Shown: in pieces, positions 23,138-37,110 of the stretch
Layout: every line of letters starts with the position of its first letter
How positions within the stretch are numbered: position 1 is the first letter of the stretch
Assembly: GCA_034670405.1 (NCBI GenBank)
Contig: JAXDDX010000056.1
Location: 426,001-490,000 of the forward strand
DNA length: 64,000 bases
Direction of reading: 5' to 3'
Origin: Hoplostethus atlanticus
Lineage: Eukaryota; Chordata; Actinopteri; Trachichthyiformes; Trachichthyidae
Notes under the pieces: model-generated
Databases searched by the model: none
Told to the model about the DNA's origin: nothing
The model's input: only the letters and a program-made list of their open reading frames with translations
Program-made: the position numbers and the translations under genes

Positions 23138-26100
23138 AAGCAAGGCCATTAGCACTGCAGGCACCGAAAGGCCAATTTGGACCACCCGCCCCCACCGAAA
23201 CCGCAACTGTACTAAAGAAGAATTATGTTAGTTTTTATGCCTGCTTTGCTGGATGCCATGAACTCCATTTTCCCCTCGTTGCAAGGGCACAGCGAGTTTA
23301 AGAAGGAGGGGTGGGGGCATTTTCATCGCAATCAGATGGCAAAGACATGCTCCACCAGAATAAGAAGATGTTTTGGGAAAATAAAGTTCATTTTTGGTCG
23401 TTTTTATAGAGAAAGATATAGATATTGAGGAGGCAGTGTCTGTCTAAGAAGTCCTTCATAGACTACTCTGAGTTGATCTGCTTCAGTTACACAAGCATTT
23501 GTTTTCCTTCACAAATATATTCTGCACATATTCTTAAGCGTAATAGGTAAGCAGCGGTGAAAGGTGTGCAAATGTCACTTCAGAAATGTCTGAGGAAAAA
23601 AGTTTAATTTCAGAATAAGCAGAAAAAGAGCAATAGAGGGAACTTAGATTTCACTGATTTCTTTTATTTGTCGCAACACGTCAACAAAACGCTGCTGTGT
23701 TTTGGCTACTTCAGAAGGCTGTTTTAGCTGAAAAGGGCCAGTGTTTATCTGGGTATTGCACATTTTTTATCTAAGCACTCCTCCCTGGAATCCCTTTTGT
23801 TGAAGTGCACTCTCTTCCTGCACCCTTTTTAAAGAAAAGCTCTGTTGGCTCTTTTGGCATTGAATATGTGAGTTAGAAATTGTTCACTGCATTGAGAAAA
23901 CAGCTGTGATAATATGCCCCACTAATTTCCGTGTATATCAGCAGTTGGCAAGCCTCACGGTAGTTATCAATTTCCTGAAGCCATTTTTTTCATATGATTA
24001 AATATTAAAATGATCTTCAAGGTGTTATCTAATTTTTTCCAAAACATTAATCATACACTTTTCATACACGTGCACATGTAATGTAGCCGTTTTTGTTTCA
24101 TTTCTTCTTAAATTTTGCTATAGTGAAATTTCAGGCCTGAGAAAATCTATCAGCTGTGATGCTTGTAGATGCCGTAAGTATCTTAGAGAGGCCGTAATGC
24201 TTGAAGAATAACCACTGGTTTGTTTTTGTCCATGTGATGCTCAGATGGTGCCTAAACCTGAGACTAGTCCAACTGGAGTGCATGACCTTGCTGTCTCGCA
24301 CTCGCCGCACAAACATCAGCAAAACGTCGCCACAGGGATAGCGGCGTCCCCGACATGTTTCAAATCACCACAAATCACCTCAGATTAACAATAACATTGC
24401 CAAAAATTTCAAATACGTAGTGGTTGCGCTATTAATTTGATGTTTAATGGTGGCTACGTTTTGCTGATGCTTGTGTGTCTTTTACCAGAAAAGCGTTCCA
24501 GCTCAACCCAGCTCTTCACTTTCAGTCAAAATATCTTCCACAGTTCACGTAAACATTCAGAAAGTATACTCTAATTACAAAAATGGATGTTTACATTTTC
24601 AAACGATCCAAGCTAGCAGCTGGAACATCAACAGCTAACAGTTTCGTTGGCTGTCATTTTATTTCTTTAGTTGCAAATTTTGCCAGCGAGGCTTTTAACT
24701 TTTCTGTTTACCTAACCTTTATCCAATTAAGTAACAAATTGCTGTTTACAGTATCATTTTTAATGTTAAGCTTATGTTTTTGTTTCAACAGTGAAGGTCT
24801 TGAATGCGTGTGCTAAAATAGGTTTTGGCATCAACAGTCATTTCATTTCTTTGGTTGCAAGTTGACCCCCTCCATCGGTCCCTGCCAGTGCTGCTGAAGT
24901 TATTATTTTACTTCTTTAAACACCGAAGGACCTTTTGAATTCCCTCAGTAACTGATCATGATCGGTAAATTGCTGCAGCCAGAGATGTTTTGCACACCGG
25001 TAGCTGATTGAAGCCTGCGTATTATCGTTGCTGTAGTGTGGAGAGCAGCCTGCTGTCACTGATGGTTTAACCCGTAGCCTAGCGTTGGTTCATGGTGCTG
25101 AAGTGGCATGGAATCAAGCTTGGTTTAGCTCATTTGAAAAGAAGCCAGTCTCTCATTGATCGTCGTGTCAGAATCGTATCAAAGATTATCGTCGTATCAA
25201 AGGTAACAGACTTGATGGCTGAAGAGTTGAGAGAATGCTTGATCTTTATTGAGTTGCTAGGTTGTGCGCTGCTTTGGTATCAAGTTGATATTAAGCAATT
25301 TGCCCTGAAAAGATGGAGGAAGATTTTCTTTAGAGACCAAGAAGACCGAGACTATCTCCTCCTCCCCAGCTGTTGTCAAGATATAAATGTGTGTAAATAA
25401 ATAGCCCAACTGAAAAAGTCACAAGCTATGACAGTTGGTACTATTTTAAAATTGTGTTTCTGTAGCCAATTAATCTGGCAACATGGTGGCCTAGTGTAGA
25501 GCGCTTGAGAAATAGGGCTTCTTTTATTTAAACTGAACAAGGACAATGCAATTTGTTCTGTTCATGATCAAAATTGTAGGGGGCGGATTTTTCATTTTTA
25601 CTAACACTGGTGAGTCAATCGCCCCCCCCTATTCCCATCGCTTCCTTTGCACTTTCCTCATCAAGGTGATATTTCTGGTTTAATATGCTGCTGAATATTT
25701 AGCATCGGAGACCATTACAAAGGGTAATATAGTTGCTAATGTAGATGGGGCAAAAGGCCACGAGCAAATGCCACGGTTCCCAAGCTCTTTAGAGATCAGT
25801 GAACTATGAAAGGCGGTCTCTTCAGCTGCCCTCTTGAACACAGTCGCTCAAGGGGTAGTGGCGCTGGTATCACATCGCTAAAAAGCCTGCAGTCTCACTG
25901 TTCTGAGACCAAAAATGGCCTCAAAACGCACTAAGCCCCGAACCTCCTACAACCATGCAGATTGAGTCTGTGGCCTGTTTTCAAATGATAGTCTGCACCA
26001 TTGAAAATAGGCTTTTGAAATTTGGAATTTTGCTTAAAAATGATATCAAATCTTATTTGATTGAGTCCTTCGATTCATTTAAATCGTCTATAAAATATTG

Positions 26101-28859
26101 CTATGAGGGCTTTGAGCTAATTACAAATATCACTGCATTCATGTTCACGTGTGTACAGTATAACATAATTACTGTAACAATTATCTTCCATTTTTATTGT
26201 TTATTCTTTATACTGCGTTTACAGGAAAGACATTCATTGGATAAAAACACCACATAAAGAACATATTTTGTGTGGATGCATCCATATCTCTCAGTCCTAC
26301 TCAGTACAGATGTGGTCTAGCTGTTTAGAGCGGTGCATCATGTCCTGGTGTTGCATTAATATTTCCTGTGTAGCCCATCAGCTGTGCCTTCCAGGAAGCG
26401 GAGCCAAGGCTACACTGCCTGGCAATATGCTGGGACTCATTAGGCCCTGAGCTACCAAGCTGACACCAAGAGCCAGGGCCAGGCGCCATACTTACCAGAT
26501 AAGGACCCAATTCTGAATTACCCATAGCTTCGACCCATTGGCATGTCATCTGGTGAACTATTGGGTTGCATGCATAAACCTCCAGCTAGCTTATTTGAGG
26601 GGGAAAAAATTAAGGCATTGTCATATTTTTAATACTCACACAAACTGCTCAGATTCACTTGACGTGTTTTGGGACGGTGGTGGGGGGGGGGTAAGGATTT
26701 GGTTTGGAATGGGGCCCCTGCAGGCTGCGACCCTGCTGCGTGGTGAGTGGCTCCACGGGGGGCAGGTTAAGCCTGTTAGCCCCTCACGATGACACTGCAT
26801 GTTTGCTCCATGTATGGGGTGGAGACGGTGAGGGAGGCGGACATGGAAAATCTCTCCTACCTTCTGGCTGCTTCTGGCTTATTACCACCACCGCTACCGC
26901 CGCCATATTTTGTTGTTCGCGCGGGCTACTGTAGTATTTCTGCTCTGCAGCTATTTGACAGCCATAGCTCCCCTGGCATTTTCTTTATAGACCTCAGTCA
27001 CTTTAATAAGGTGTATTTTATTATCTTATCTGTACTTTTGGAATAAACATCATCTATAATGAAACAGAAAATCTATTCTAGGTATGTCTGGGCTTTTAAA
27101 GAGAGAATATGCCAGACATTATTTGAGGGTGCACTGAGGGCATGGGTGTGTTATGCAATTATTTATTTGAAATTGAATAATTGAATCCGCCTTGAGGAGA
27201 AGAAAGTCTGGCGGAACACGTTCTGAGGTGGAATGTCAACCTCGCACAGCTCTTCCCGCTTGAGGCACGCCAGACTTGAAGATTACCTTCGAGAAGCAAA
27301 CAAATTTTACCGGCCGCTGAAGTCACTTGAACTCATTTTCAACACGACCTCCTCTTTTTCAACACCGCGAGACAAAAACGATCTGAACCTAGCTAGTTTC
27401 CGCTACGCAACAGTTGGCTGTGCTGCAGTAATTGCAATTTTGAATTTTCTGGTTGGTAGTCACAGGAAGGCAAAGCATATGATACTATTATGATACACAT
27501 TTACACGTTCAACATTATAAACCTAGCATGAATGTGCTTTGCGTTTTTGTGGCGGGGTTTTTGCTTCCCTGTTCTCCGTGGTTGTTCTTTCCGGGGGCTC
27601 GGCTCATTCTGCCGCCGTGGACCTGAACGTGATGTAGTATCTCTATTGATAAATGAAAATGGAAATGGTTCCCAGTTAATGGAAGCGTACATAACGGGGG
27701 TTTGCATACTCCCAACAGTGGAAGTTGAAAGGTGATTCTTGAGTTAAGAGGATACATAAATCATGTGTTTGTGGGTGGTGTGATGTGAATCTGTAATGGC
27801 ATCCTCGTCACAAACCGGTTTGCATTAGCCCTGCGTGACATATTTGTTCTAGGACTAGAATGGCATATAAAAAATGGATATACTATGCATATACTACAGC
27901 TCTGATGAATTCACCTTCCCTGTATAAATACCTGAAGCACAATAACCAGCATCATTAATTCTAATATGTAATTACTGCACAACATCTGGCAGCAAATAGT
28001 TGATAAATGAAAACGGGCCGTTATTTACTGGTTGCCAAACTGCACTTTTGCTGTCCATGTTACGGTTGTCTAGCTGAGTCCATTGATGCACGGTGAATGT
28101 TGAAAAATGCGACGCCGCCATGTTCACTTAAACATGTTGCCATTGTGCTACGCAAATACGAGTATGAAAATAGGACAAGTGTCTGTTGACATTAGTTGCA
28201 GTGGAAATTGAAGTAGTAGTTGCAGGGACATTGCTCATACCACTGCCTCTGTTCAAATGGATCCATGGATACACATCCTCACAGTTCATTGGTGTGGACT
28301 TGAAAGCCGGGCAATTATGGCTTGTATCTGCAGCCAAGGAAATGAAGAGTGAAAATCACAGAGAAGTAAATTCCTGCTTGGAACGACATAAAGGACCATG
28401 TTTCTGCTCGGTCTCTGTCCTGCTAGTATATTTAATGCACTGCAGTTTGGGTGTCCCTTGTATTCAAAGACACACAGAAATTTGTCTGTGATAAAACTGA
28501 CCATAATGTTAATAGACTTCGGCTGAAGGTGCCATTGTAAAGATATCTTTTGTCGTTGCTGGGTGCCTGTGGGCCTAATTTTATAGCTTTCTCGAAGAGA
28601 CATTTCTATTTCTCAGCATTAGCGAGATAGGCCTATCCATTCCCCTCTGAGAACATGAATTCATTGGCCTTTGGAAAAGTAGCCTTTGGATTTTTACGAG
28701 AAAAATCTTTTAACTGTAGTGCAGCTAGTCAATAGTCATTTGACAAACTGGAATGAGGCTGCTCAGAATTTCCTTACAGTTTGGAGAGTTGTCACTTGTC
28801 CCTTTTTCCTGGTCCTATAAATTTTCAAGTTGTGTGCTTGAATTTTGCAAGTGAATAGT

Positions 28860-29120
28860 CCTGAACAGCCCCAGCAGCCTCTTTAGAATGGAGCCAATGT
28901 GATGCCAGCCAAGTTTGATTATTAATGGCGGGTCTCTATCTCTCAGGCCCTAATTGGTCGCCGCTGATTGCTGAGCATTCTGATTAAGAAATGTCATTAA
29001 AATTGATGTATTATGCCTCCAAGTCTGTTTCACAGTTAGATAGCTGCTTCAATCAATTGATAATTACATAGATGATTTATCACTGGATTTCATTTTGACA
29101 AGTTTACAATAATTCGCACG
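28860..29120. promoter_or_regulatory. Candidate enhancer-like block with clustered homeodomain sites
   Basis: Repeat-free unique sequence with a dense run of homeodomain/POU/PBX-type cores. Examples are TTTGATTATTAATGG (about 28913), CCTAATTGG (about 28949), TGATTAAG, CATTAAAATTGATG, and CAATCAATTGATAATTACAT (about 29050). The texture is that of vertebrate conserved non-coding elements in gene deserts. Conservation itself is not visible from one sequence. Confidence 0.35.
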
Positions 29121-30799
29121 ATACAACTTTTTCTGTCCGCCCTGTGAATGGTGGAGCTGGCTTCCTGAGTAAGACCCCCCTCTTAATAATGGTGTGTTAT
29201 TGCTGCAGAATACAATACTCAAAGCTCTGCTGTGTTTGTATCTGAATCAAGATCGTATATTCTAGGCGTTATCTATTTGTGATTTCACACAAGTTTAACT
29301 TCATTATGGTGGCATTTTCTCATTATAAATGTCATCCACTAGCGACGTTTGACACAAAGTGTGTGTTGTGCATTGAAGATATGCAAATGGTCGCTTGGAG
29401 ACACAGTAATTCTATAGGGAGAAGTCGGCGAGGTAGTTAATGATGGAATGGAATAATGGAAAAACATCCAGACTTTCATGGCAAAGTAAGCATTTTTTCC
29501 TCTGGGTTTTCATCTCATTTCCTAGTAAAGAAAATTGGCCTTTTGTCCAAATGAGGTGCTAAAGTATTTTCACCAAGTTTTTTTTGTGTACACAATACCA
29601 TAACAGCTCACTTGTCATACATACAGTACTTTGAATTTATATTACATTAAGCTCATTTTTTATTGTGTATTATTTTTGTTTGACAGCAGTGTGTAAATAT
29701 TATATATTATTATATTATAATCTCACTTTAGATAACGAGAGCTGGCAGCAGAACATAGATAATAGTATACTTAAATATAATATTATCCACAATATATTCT
29801 AATGTATAATAATATTATTACAGTTGTTGCAGTTATTTCTATAATATATGCAACAGGTCTTTTGCAAAATGTAACTATTAATAATGTTGCAATTAGCATT
29901 AGATCAATATTAACACCTTTTAAAAGAAACAACTATATATCAAAATAATGGTTTTAGGCTACTTTTGGTGCAACAGCAGACACTTTTTAGCTCCATAAAC
30001 AGATGGTGGAAAGAAATGGTTTTACCCCAGTGAGCTACTGTCTTTTATCAGCCCCTTGAGAAAGATTTGGCAAGGTAGTTATTTCCATTCCTGCACAATC
30101 ATCATAATGGAAATCGGACATTTTTTGAAGACTAAAGAAACATGCCTTCATCCTCCATATTTCACATTAAAGGTAAACTTCAGTCAAAATCATTCGACTA
30201 TTAAGTCTAACGTGATGTGTGTCAGTTGGAAGTTGAAGTCAGCACAATGTGATGAATGAGCATTCAATAAGTTTTAACACTTTCAAAAGGTTTCTTTGTG
30301 TGCTCTGCCTCAAAGACAGTTCTGTTCTCCACCCCCTATTGAGAACTGTCTACATCACCACTATTACTTTAAAGGTGAGCAGATAGTCCGCCATTTTCGA
30401 GAATCTTTATCTGATTTTTCTTTTTGGCAGTATAACTTGATGAGCGACAGGAAACGCAAGAAAAGAAAGAAGGGTAGCAGCTCATCATGAGCTTGGAATT
30501 TAACCCATGCATTCACAAGCACACATGACTAAGCTACACATCCTCACCTTGAATGCCTTGCTCAAAGACATTTCGGCAGTAGTTTAATTTTCCCCACCAA
30601 GATGTTACTGCCATCAACCTGACAACTCTAGTCTGCTTCACCAGCCTTAAGACTACTGAGGCCCACATTTAGACACAACTGTCTTACAAGAGTTTGACTT
30701 TGCACCAAGTCCTTTGTGTGCTCCATGAACTCATGAACTATGAAATGAAAGTGCTTCAGGATGTCTATCAAGGTACTACTTTAAAATTTGAAGACCGTT

Positions 30800-30832
<33 letters not shown>

Positions 30833-31880
30833 ACGCACACGCACACGCACACAGTTTGAGATGGCGTCATGGCTCAGATCAAGCTGCGGTGACTTCCAAA
30901 GGCTGCCACCGTGGAGCAGTCAGAGGGTTGTTGTCTACGAACACCAGTGCCGTTGTTGCGTTCGACAATGGAGGTCTTTGAAGGGTCATCTCCCATGCAA
31001 GCCGCCTGTTTTGTCGTCATCTTAAAAAGCAAAAAAGTGCTTTCACCCCTGAATATAATATATATTTCTTTCATGTTCAGTCAGGCTGTAGTTTGCTACC
31101 ACTCGCTGAGATCATGTTCCAATTCCAGCCATACATTCACTCTGACCTTTTACATTGCAGTCTTATCTGGCATTGACCTCTACCGTGCTTCCAGGACAGT
31201 CGGAATGGTGGTTATTGATAGGTCCTGCACGGTAGCACCTCCCCGTGGAGTCATTTGTCTGTTCTGCAGAGCAAAGATTACACTAATAAATCTCTCGATG
31301 GAGATTGCGCTTCACAGACGGCGTACACGGGAATGGCGGGGCCAGACTTGGAAACGTTTTCATCTTGTTTTCAGTCTAAAATGCCTCATCTTTTTTTCAC
31401 CAACGGTGCTGTTATTGTTTTCGCAGGTGTAGACGGCAATACTCAAAAGATCTAATTTGTCTGTGATGAGCATCCCCATCCACCAGAGACCAAAGGTATG
31501 GTAAGATATCAAACGCTCATTATCTCATGTCCCAATAAACATTTCATTATGCCGCAGAAAAACAAACCACACAGGATGATAAAAAAAAGAACCATGAAAT
31601 ATGAAGGTGACTCATTATATTTCCTGGATTCCTTTTTCAATAATTCTCATGTTTAATGATTTTACTGGCATATTTACTTCGAAAATAATGATCATAAATT
31701 GCTGATAAGATAGAAATTCCATCAAATGCCAGTTTATTTTCAATACATAATTTTCTAATAAAATATCAAAATGGAGCAAATATATAAAACTGTTTAGGAT
31801 TTTTCCAAGCAGGCTTAATATGCCATACCTAATCCTTTGGTGTGTATCCTGTGTGTATGTGTACATGTTCTGTGGTTTGG
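29121..31880. other. Intergenic, AT-rich, no gene
   Basis: Includes an AT-rich stretch 29690-29900 with TATTATAT-type words and a CA/CG hexamer microsatellite at 30800-30852. The 173-codon frames at 30911-31432 (plus) and 31615-32136 (minus) lack family features and are not called. Confidence 0.6.
30800..30852. repeat. CA to CACACG microsatellite
   Basis: (AC)n passing into five CACACG hexamers, which shows a second-order unit. Confidence 0.9.
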
Positions 31881-31889
31881 CGGGGGGTT

Positions 31890-32235
31890 GATGTTTTGGA
31901 ATGATTTGATTCATGGCGTCATTAAGTCTGCTTGACTCCCCCGCCGCGTCCTGACCCGTGTCCGTCTTTTGGTTCTCGTCCTGCAAAGATCTCGCAATTC
32001 CCTTCGGCAAGCAAAACGCTCTCAGTGGCCGAGCAATTACGGTGTTAGAGTGTGACGTCGGGTCATTAGGAGATAGGATTACTGTTGGACTGAAAGACCC
32101 CAGGAATGTGTGGACCCCCTCTGGTGGTCTGCTCACCGCTGATGGAATAGAATTGAATTAATGGGGTCGCCCACTGTGAGGACTGATTCAAATGACACAC
32201 CGCCTTTGATCCCTGAGCGAGGTGACCAGGCCTAG
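31890..32235. promoter_or_regulatory. Candidate regulatory block, CpG retained
   Basis: Unique, repeat-free sequence with more CpG than its neighbours. It has CTCGCAATTCCC, GAGCAATTACGGTG, TGTGACGTCGGGTCATTAGG and GAATTGAATTAATGG, combining CRE-like and ATTA cores. Function is inference only. Confidence 0.25.
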
Positions 32236-32246
32236 GCCCCAGAGGC

Positions 32247-32298
32247 GTGTGTGTGTGTGTGGGGGGGTATGTGTGTGTGTGTCTGTTTGTGTGTGTGT
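32247..32298. repeat. GT microsatellite with G run
   Basis: (GT)n, then seven to eight G, then (GT)n with C and T interruptions. Confidence 0.9.
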
Positions 32299-34117
32299 TA
32301 CTTTCGGCAGTGCCCGTCCCGGGTCAGTGCATCACTGATTAACAGGACTCATTATGTGTGCTCTTTGCTGGGGTCCAACCCTCACTGGGGGGCTTCAGGT
32401 GCAAAATCATTCTCTGCTGTATGGCCACTGGGGTGTAAGTCGGACCGCGTTACATTCAGCTGTCACAGCGTGGCAAATTAGTTCTGTTGCCGTACACATT
32501 TAAAAAAACACACCTACAGTTTGTTTTCTTTGGTCTGAACCATAGTGGAAAACTTTTTGTATTTGGTTTGTTTAGGTCACACAAAAGTCACATGGACTCA
32601 AAAGGAGCTCATTTATTGGACAGAGTTTTGGTAACCTGTCATCCTGCCAGGTTGGAGATTTTGGCACTGTTGGTAACTTTAGCCAAGCATGGTGGACTTG
32701 TCTGCTCTGTCTGTAATCTACCTTCCCTGGTGTTCATACCATGTAACAACAATTATATCTGACTATGAGTGTCGAGACTGAGGTTCGCTATTGGTTAATG
32801 TTTTTTTTCCATGCTTAAGTAACTGCTGAGTATCAGATGTCAACATCTGTCTCCTTATACTCATAAACTGAGTGCGTTTTGTGGTCGTTTCCTGTAATTG
32901 GTACGAGTACGTTCTCACTCCTAACGAATTGCGCCACAGTTTGCTGGGAAGAGAACAGACATCTGCACTTCCAGGCATCTCGGTGCAGTTATTTGGTGCC
33001 ACCGCTTCAGAGTTTGATTAAACGGCTCCACACATGCTTGGTGTGAACACAGTACAGTTATGAAAACAAGAATATAAAATATAATATCTTTAATTCTTAT
33101 TTTTTTTTATTAAAGCTTGGAAGAAAAATGACAAATCCAACTGATCAAAAAATGTATCACTGCCACTTGCAGCATGTCTGGCATGAATTTGAACTGGAAC
33201 AGAGCACAGTAATGCTTTTTTTTCTTTTTTTTTTCTGGTCACATACCTTGGAAAGTAATGGTCATCATCAGACGGTCCGCTGGAATCATTCTCATGGCCA
33301 CCTTGTGCAGTGATGGATGCTGTGACAAGGAAAACGGGTCTCCTGGTAGCAGGCAGAGACAAACAGACAAAGGTGCCATCACCCGCTGGCCTACCTGCTG
33401 CACTGGTCTGGGCAGGGAGTTTGGAGGGGGGCTGAAGGACCGTAAGGGACTCAAGAGAAAGAAAACTACACCTGTTCTCTTGAGGGGGGGGGCAGTTATT
33501 TATAATGAATCGTAATAAAATCTGTTTACAGGTGAACACATCGTCAACAGCGTTCCCCTTGAGCATCATTTGTAAAACATTCAGGTTTACTTGATCCACA
33601 GATTAGCAGGATCATTTTCTCCATCCTATCTGTCTATATGAAGATAACCACCTTTCTGACGTGTGCTCTGATGTGCCAATATGCTGGCCGAGGCAAAATG
33701 GAAAGTGCTGACCTGTGATAATGATGACCAGTAACCTTGGTTTATAGTGACTATTATTTGATACCAGTTTCAAATTTGTTTAGATAGAATTAATGCATGT
33801 TATATTAATTTGAGACAAAATCTATAATAAAAAAAAGAACAGTACATAATTAGCGTGTGTGTGCATGGAGGATGAGTTAGCTTGATTTCTCCTACTATGC
33901 TTACTATGCGATTAAAGAGGAGCTCCACCCCAATCTGAGTACTGCTCACCCAGGGCTGTTTACTAAACCGGCGCTGTGCAGTAGCCTTCCTGAGTCCCAG
34001 ACGGACAGCAGACGTCTGATGCACTGGGTCCTGGTGCCCCCCCCCTTTCTTTGCCTAAAGGACGGCCCTGCTGTGAGCATACAAATGTCCTCTGTGTTGT
34101 GACGTTGAGTAATGGCT

Positions 34118-34200
34118 CTTGACCTGTTGCATGTCATCTGTCCCCATCTTTCCTGCTACTTTGCCCTTTATCGTTCAATAAAGACAAAATAAGCCTCAAG
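34118..34200 (+). repeat. SINE 3' tail fragment
   Basis: GCTCTTGACCTGTTGCATGTC, a pyrimidine-rich stretch (CCCCATCTTTCCTGC), then a TCAATAAAGACAAAATAAGCC tail. This order (TTTGCTGCATGTC, pyrimidines, TCAATAAAGG plus A-rich) is recalled from the 3' half of a common percomorph tRNA SINE. It is probably the same family as the head at 19180. Confidence 0.45.
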
Positions 34201-35003
34201 ATAAAGCCTCAACAAAGCGAAAAGCACGTCCTGCCTCGGAGTCGGCCTGGGGAGGAGCCTCAACCTACTCCCATTAAGGCGAGAAGGTGGGCTGTCCTGA
34301 CCTGCTGACAAAGGGAGAAAACTGCTGCTGCACCCTTGAGAAGGGCATTTAACTGGATGCAGCTCAGTGAGATACTTAGCTGTATAGACAGAAAATGATG
34401 CGGGTTGTCTTGGGTAAATGTATGTGCTAAGCAGAAACGTAATGATGTGACCTCTGACATGGCCGTCATGAGGCGCATGCCTGATATTGTCCGTTGCTGC
34501 TGAGAGCGGTCGGCTGTGTAGGAACAAGGTAGAGGAGAAAACAGGGAGCAAGGTCATGTTTTCACTAGCTCGCTCTCAGACGGCCTCTGTCCCTAACGGC
34601 ACAACCACTGCCCAAGGTCCACCACCCGATGTGTGTGTGTGTGTGTGTGTGTTGGAGACATTTTATTCAGTGTCTCTGTGTCCACCGGATGCGGACACGA
34701 TGGCGGTAGCCGGACAGGAGTGGTGCAGCATTTTGTGCAGGTTCTTTCTTTTTCCGCTTCTGGTCTATTTTTATTTTTATTTTTTTTCCGGACCCGCCTG
34801 CATCTGTGAAGCATGAAAAGACATGATTTTGACTTGTGGCTGTATCTATTTGCACTAAATGTAAAAGTTCTGTTTCCTGATTGAAACCAATGAGTGAATG
34901 ATAGGCTATATTGCTTTTTCCTCTGGGGGTCAATTGCTCTGTAGACTCGTTTGTTATCGGTCTTGTCGGCTCTGTGCTCTTGTCGGCTCTAGCCTATTAA
35001 TGC

Positions 35004-35006
<3 letters not shown>

Positions 35007-35039
<33 letters not shown>
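35007..35039. repeat. (AC)16 microsatellite
   Basis: A perfect AC run of about 33 bp. Confidence 0.95.
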
Positions 35040-35042
<3 letters not shown>

Positions 35043-36789
35043 GCTTGTGTCAGACAGTTGCAGGAATGCACACACGCCGGAGGACATTGACCTTTTTTAA
35101 AATGACTTCCTCCTATTTGCTGTATGGGATCACATCCACAGCTGTTGCCAGATCATGACCGTGGTAGAATCAGACCATGGACTTCATTCTCACACTTACC
35201 CACTTTATATTGCTGTCACATAAACATAAAGCATTATGTCCCACACACCCCCAGAGTGATTAAGACATTGGGCACCACAGGGGGTCTGGTGGTGGGTAAA
35301 GAAGCATAGAATTGCAAGAGGCTGCTACACACACACACACTTCCCCCCTGGGGGCAAGCCACACAGCAGGGGTCACAATATGGCATCTCATCCAGGCCAT
35401 TGAGCCTAATATCTGTGAATGGGCTATGCTGTCATTCAGGCACACTCAGCAATCATGATTGTTAACTTGGCTCCTTTTACTGCCCTTAGGGACTCAAATA
35501 CATGTGCTACAGTGGAAGAAACCCACAGGTTACTGAGTATTAATACTTGCATGTAACCACTTATCCAGAGAGTCCTCAGTGTTTCTAAGCAGCCTTTCTA
35601 CATTGTGAATGACACGACTACTATCAGATAGGCTGCGCCATGCTCCACCCCGTCAGATGATAGCACTCTGCTCTATACTTAGGGTATAACCCCACCTGCT
35701 TCGGCGGCTTTGTGTTTTTCAAATAGTACATTAGGCTACAAAAAAAAAGGCCATTGCTTTTATAGCAGCTCCATAATAAGCTTTCATCAAGAAAAGCATA
35801 TATTTTTTAACCAGTTTGAAAATGTCACTTACCATGCCGCTGAAAACGAAACCTTCCAAATCCTCTGAAATAAAAGGGATCGCTGCGTTTTAGCGCTGGG
35901 CGTGCTGTTTCAATAAAGACTGGAAGAAAATACACATGTAATGCAAAATCATTCCATTCGGCAGCACTCAGGGATATCACAAAACAATCAAAATTGCATT
36001 GTCGTTTTGATTAAAAAGGTCCCTTTTTTAAAAAAGCTCATTTTATTTCCTTTTTTAAGTGCACTTAAATTGATGATTCGCTGGCTGAATGTGAGTGGAA
36101 TGCTTTGACATAATGCAACGAGAAAGCTGAAAAATGTTCAGCATCACCAGCTGTCCATCCATCCGTCTATCCCTCCAAGAAATCCTGTCAGCCATGGTTT
36201 GCTTAAGCCCTCTGTTGCCAAAACCTTCCCTTCCCCTTTTTGGTGAAGATGTCATGCAGACCAATGATATCAAGCAGCCAGCCATTGCCGTTTCAGAGCG
36301 TAGCGTGTCACGTCAGCTGTCTTATTTAAGAATATCTACACCTGAGTTTCCCCTGTGCATCTTGATGCAAGTGATACCGTATTGATTTTTATACTGAGTA
36401 TCTGTGTTCTTACTATGGAGGCGCATTACAGCACAATCCATATTTCAGGCCATATTGTGTCATTAGTGGCCTACAATAAATCCATGACATTGTAAGATGG
36501 GTATCACTGCAGATAAGGCGTATTGTTTCACGTAATGCCACAAACAGGGCTGAGCTCAAGCTTTGTGCTCCAGGAACAGGAGTTAAAGGAAATTTCATCT
36601 GTGCAGAACATTCGACTATCCTCTTCCCCTTTCTGGTACTCCTCTATGAAAATGCACTAAGCTGAAAGTATTATCTGAAGTCCAGATAAAAAAGCCAAAC
36701 CTCATTGCTATTCCTTCCTATTCTTTCCTTGCTGAATTTGACTGCACATTTTCATCTTTCAGTTGACTCGGGTTGCGTGGTATAGAGCT

Positions 36790-37110
36790 GCAGAGATTTG
36801 ATCACTTTCCTTTTCCGTCTGGATCGAGCTGTTGCACACTACAGTGATCCTTTGTCCGCCGTCATTCAAAACATTGACACGGTGGATAGCCATGGCCGTC
36901 CGCTCCAGCCTCTGTCAGATTCACAAAGATACATTTTGAAAGGAAGCAATTTCCATGGCTGGTGTGAAGACTCCTTATTAACCTTCATTACATCTTTGCT
37001 CTCTAACTACCAAATGTTCTCCGCTGAAATTAATTTCCTGTATCAAAGAACTCAAATGTATTGTCTTTATCATGCACGGACCGTACGAACGTTTACACCG
37101 AATGTCATCT
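36790..37110. promoter_or_regulatory. Candidate regulatory block, unique sequence
   Basis: Repeat-free, balanced composition, with words such as TTTGATCACTTTCC, CTCCTTATTAACC and GAAATTAATTTCC (a near-palindromic ATTA pair at about 37026). It also carries an open 109-codon frame that shows no family resemblance. Either a conserved element or plain unique sequence. Confidence 0.2.

Larger units (their letters stand above)
20907..28855. other. Intergenic or intronic, no coding exon
   Basis: Contains a GT tract (21587-21620), an AT tract (22059-22091), a LINE-like 3' tail (about 23040-23137), poly-G/poly-C runs (about 25621, 26681) and a GC-rich unique stretch at 26700-26940. The 86-codon frame at 27233-27493 has no recognisable family and is not called. 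If the first exon at 20.9 kb is real, this is its first intron. Confidence 0.55.
32236..36780. other. Intergenic with simple repeats and a SINE tail, no gene
   Basis: Holds GT/G tracts (32247-32298), (GT)n at 34631-34651, (AC)16 at 35007-35039, several poly-A/T and poly-G/C runs, and a SINE tail at about 34118-34200. The 169-codon minus frame at 33090-33599 is unsupported. Confidence 0.6.

Noticed and set aside
27233-27493. 86-codon frame with fairly protein-like composition
   Set aside because: It has a hydrophobic stretch (AAVIAILNFLVG) but no homologue I recognise, no splice signals and no promoter; left as unsupported.
30911-31432. 173-codon plus-strand open frame
   Set aside because: Begins next to a CA repeat and shows no family resemblance or coding texture.
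31615-32136. 173-codon minus-strand open frame
   Set aside because: No recognisable domain, no splice or promoter context, composition like the surrounding unique DNA.
33090-33599. 169-codon minus-strand open frame
   Set aside because: Low-complexity Lys/Pro stretches from poly-A/G runs; no domain seen.
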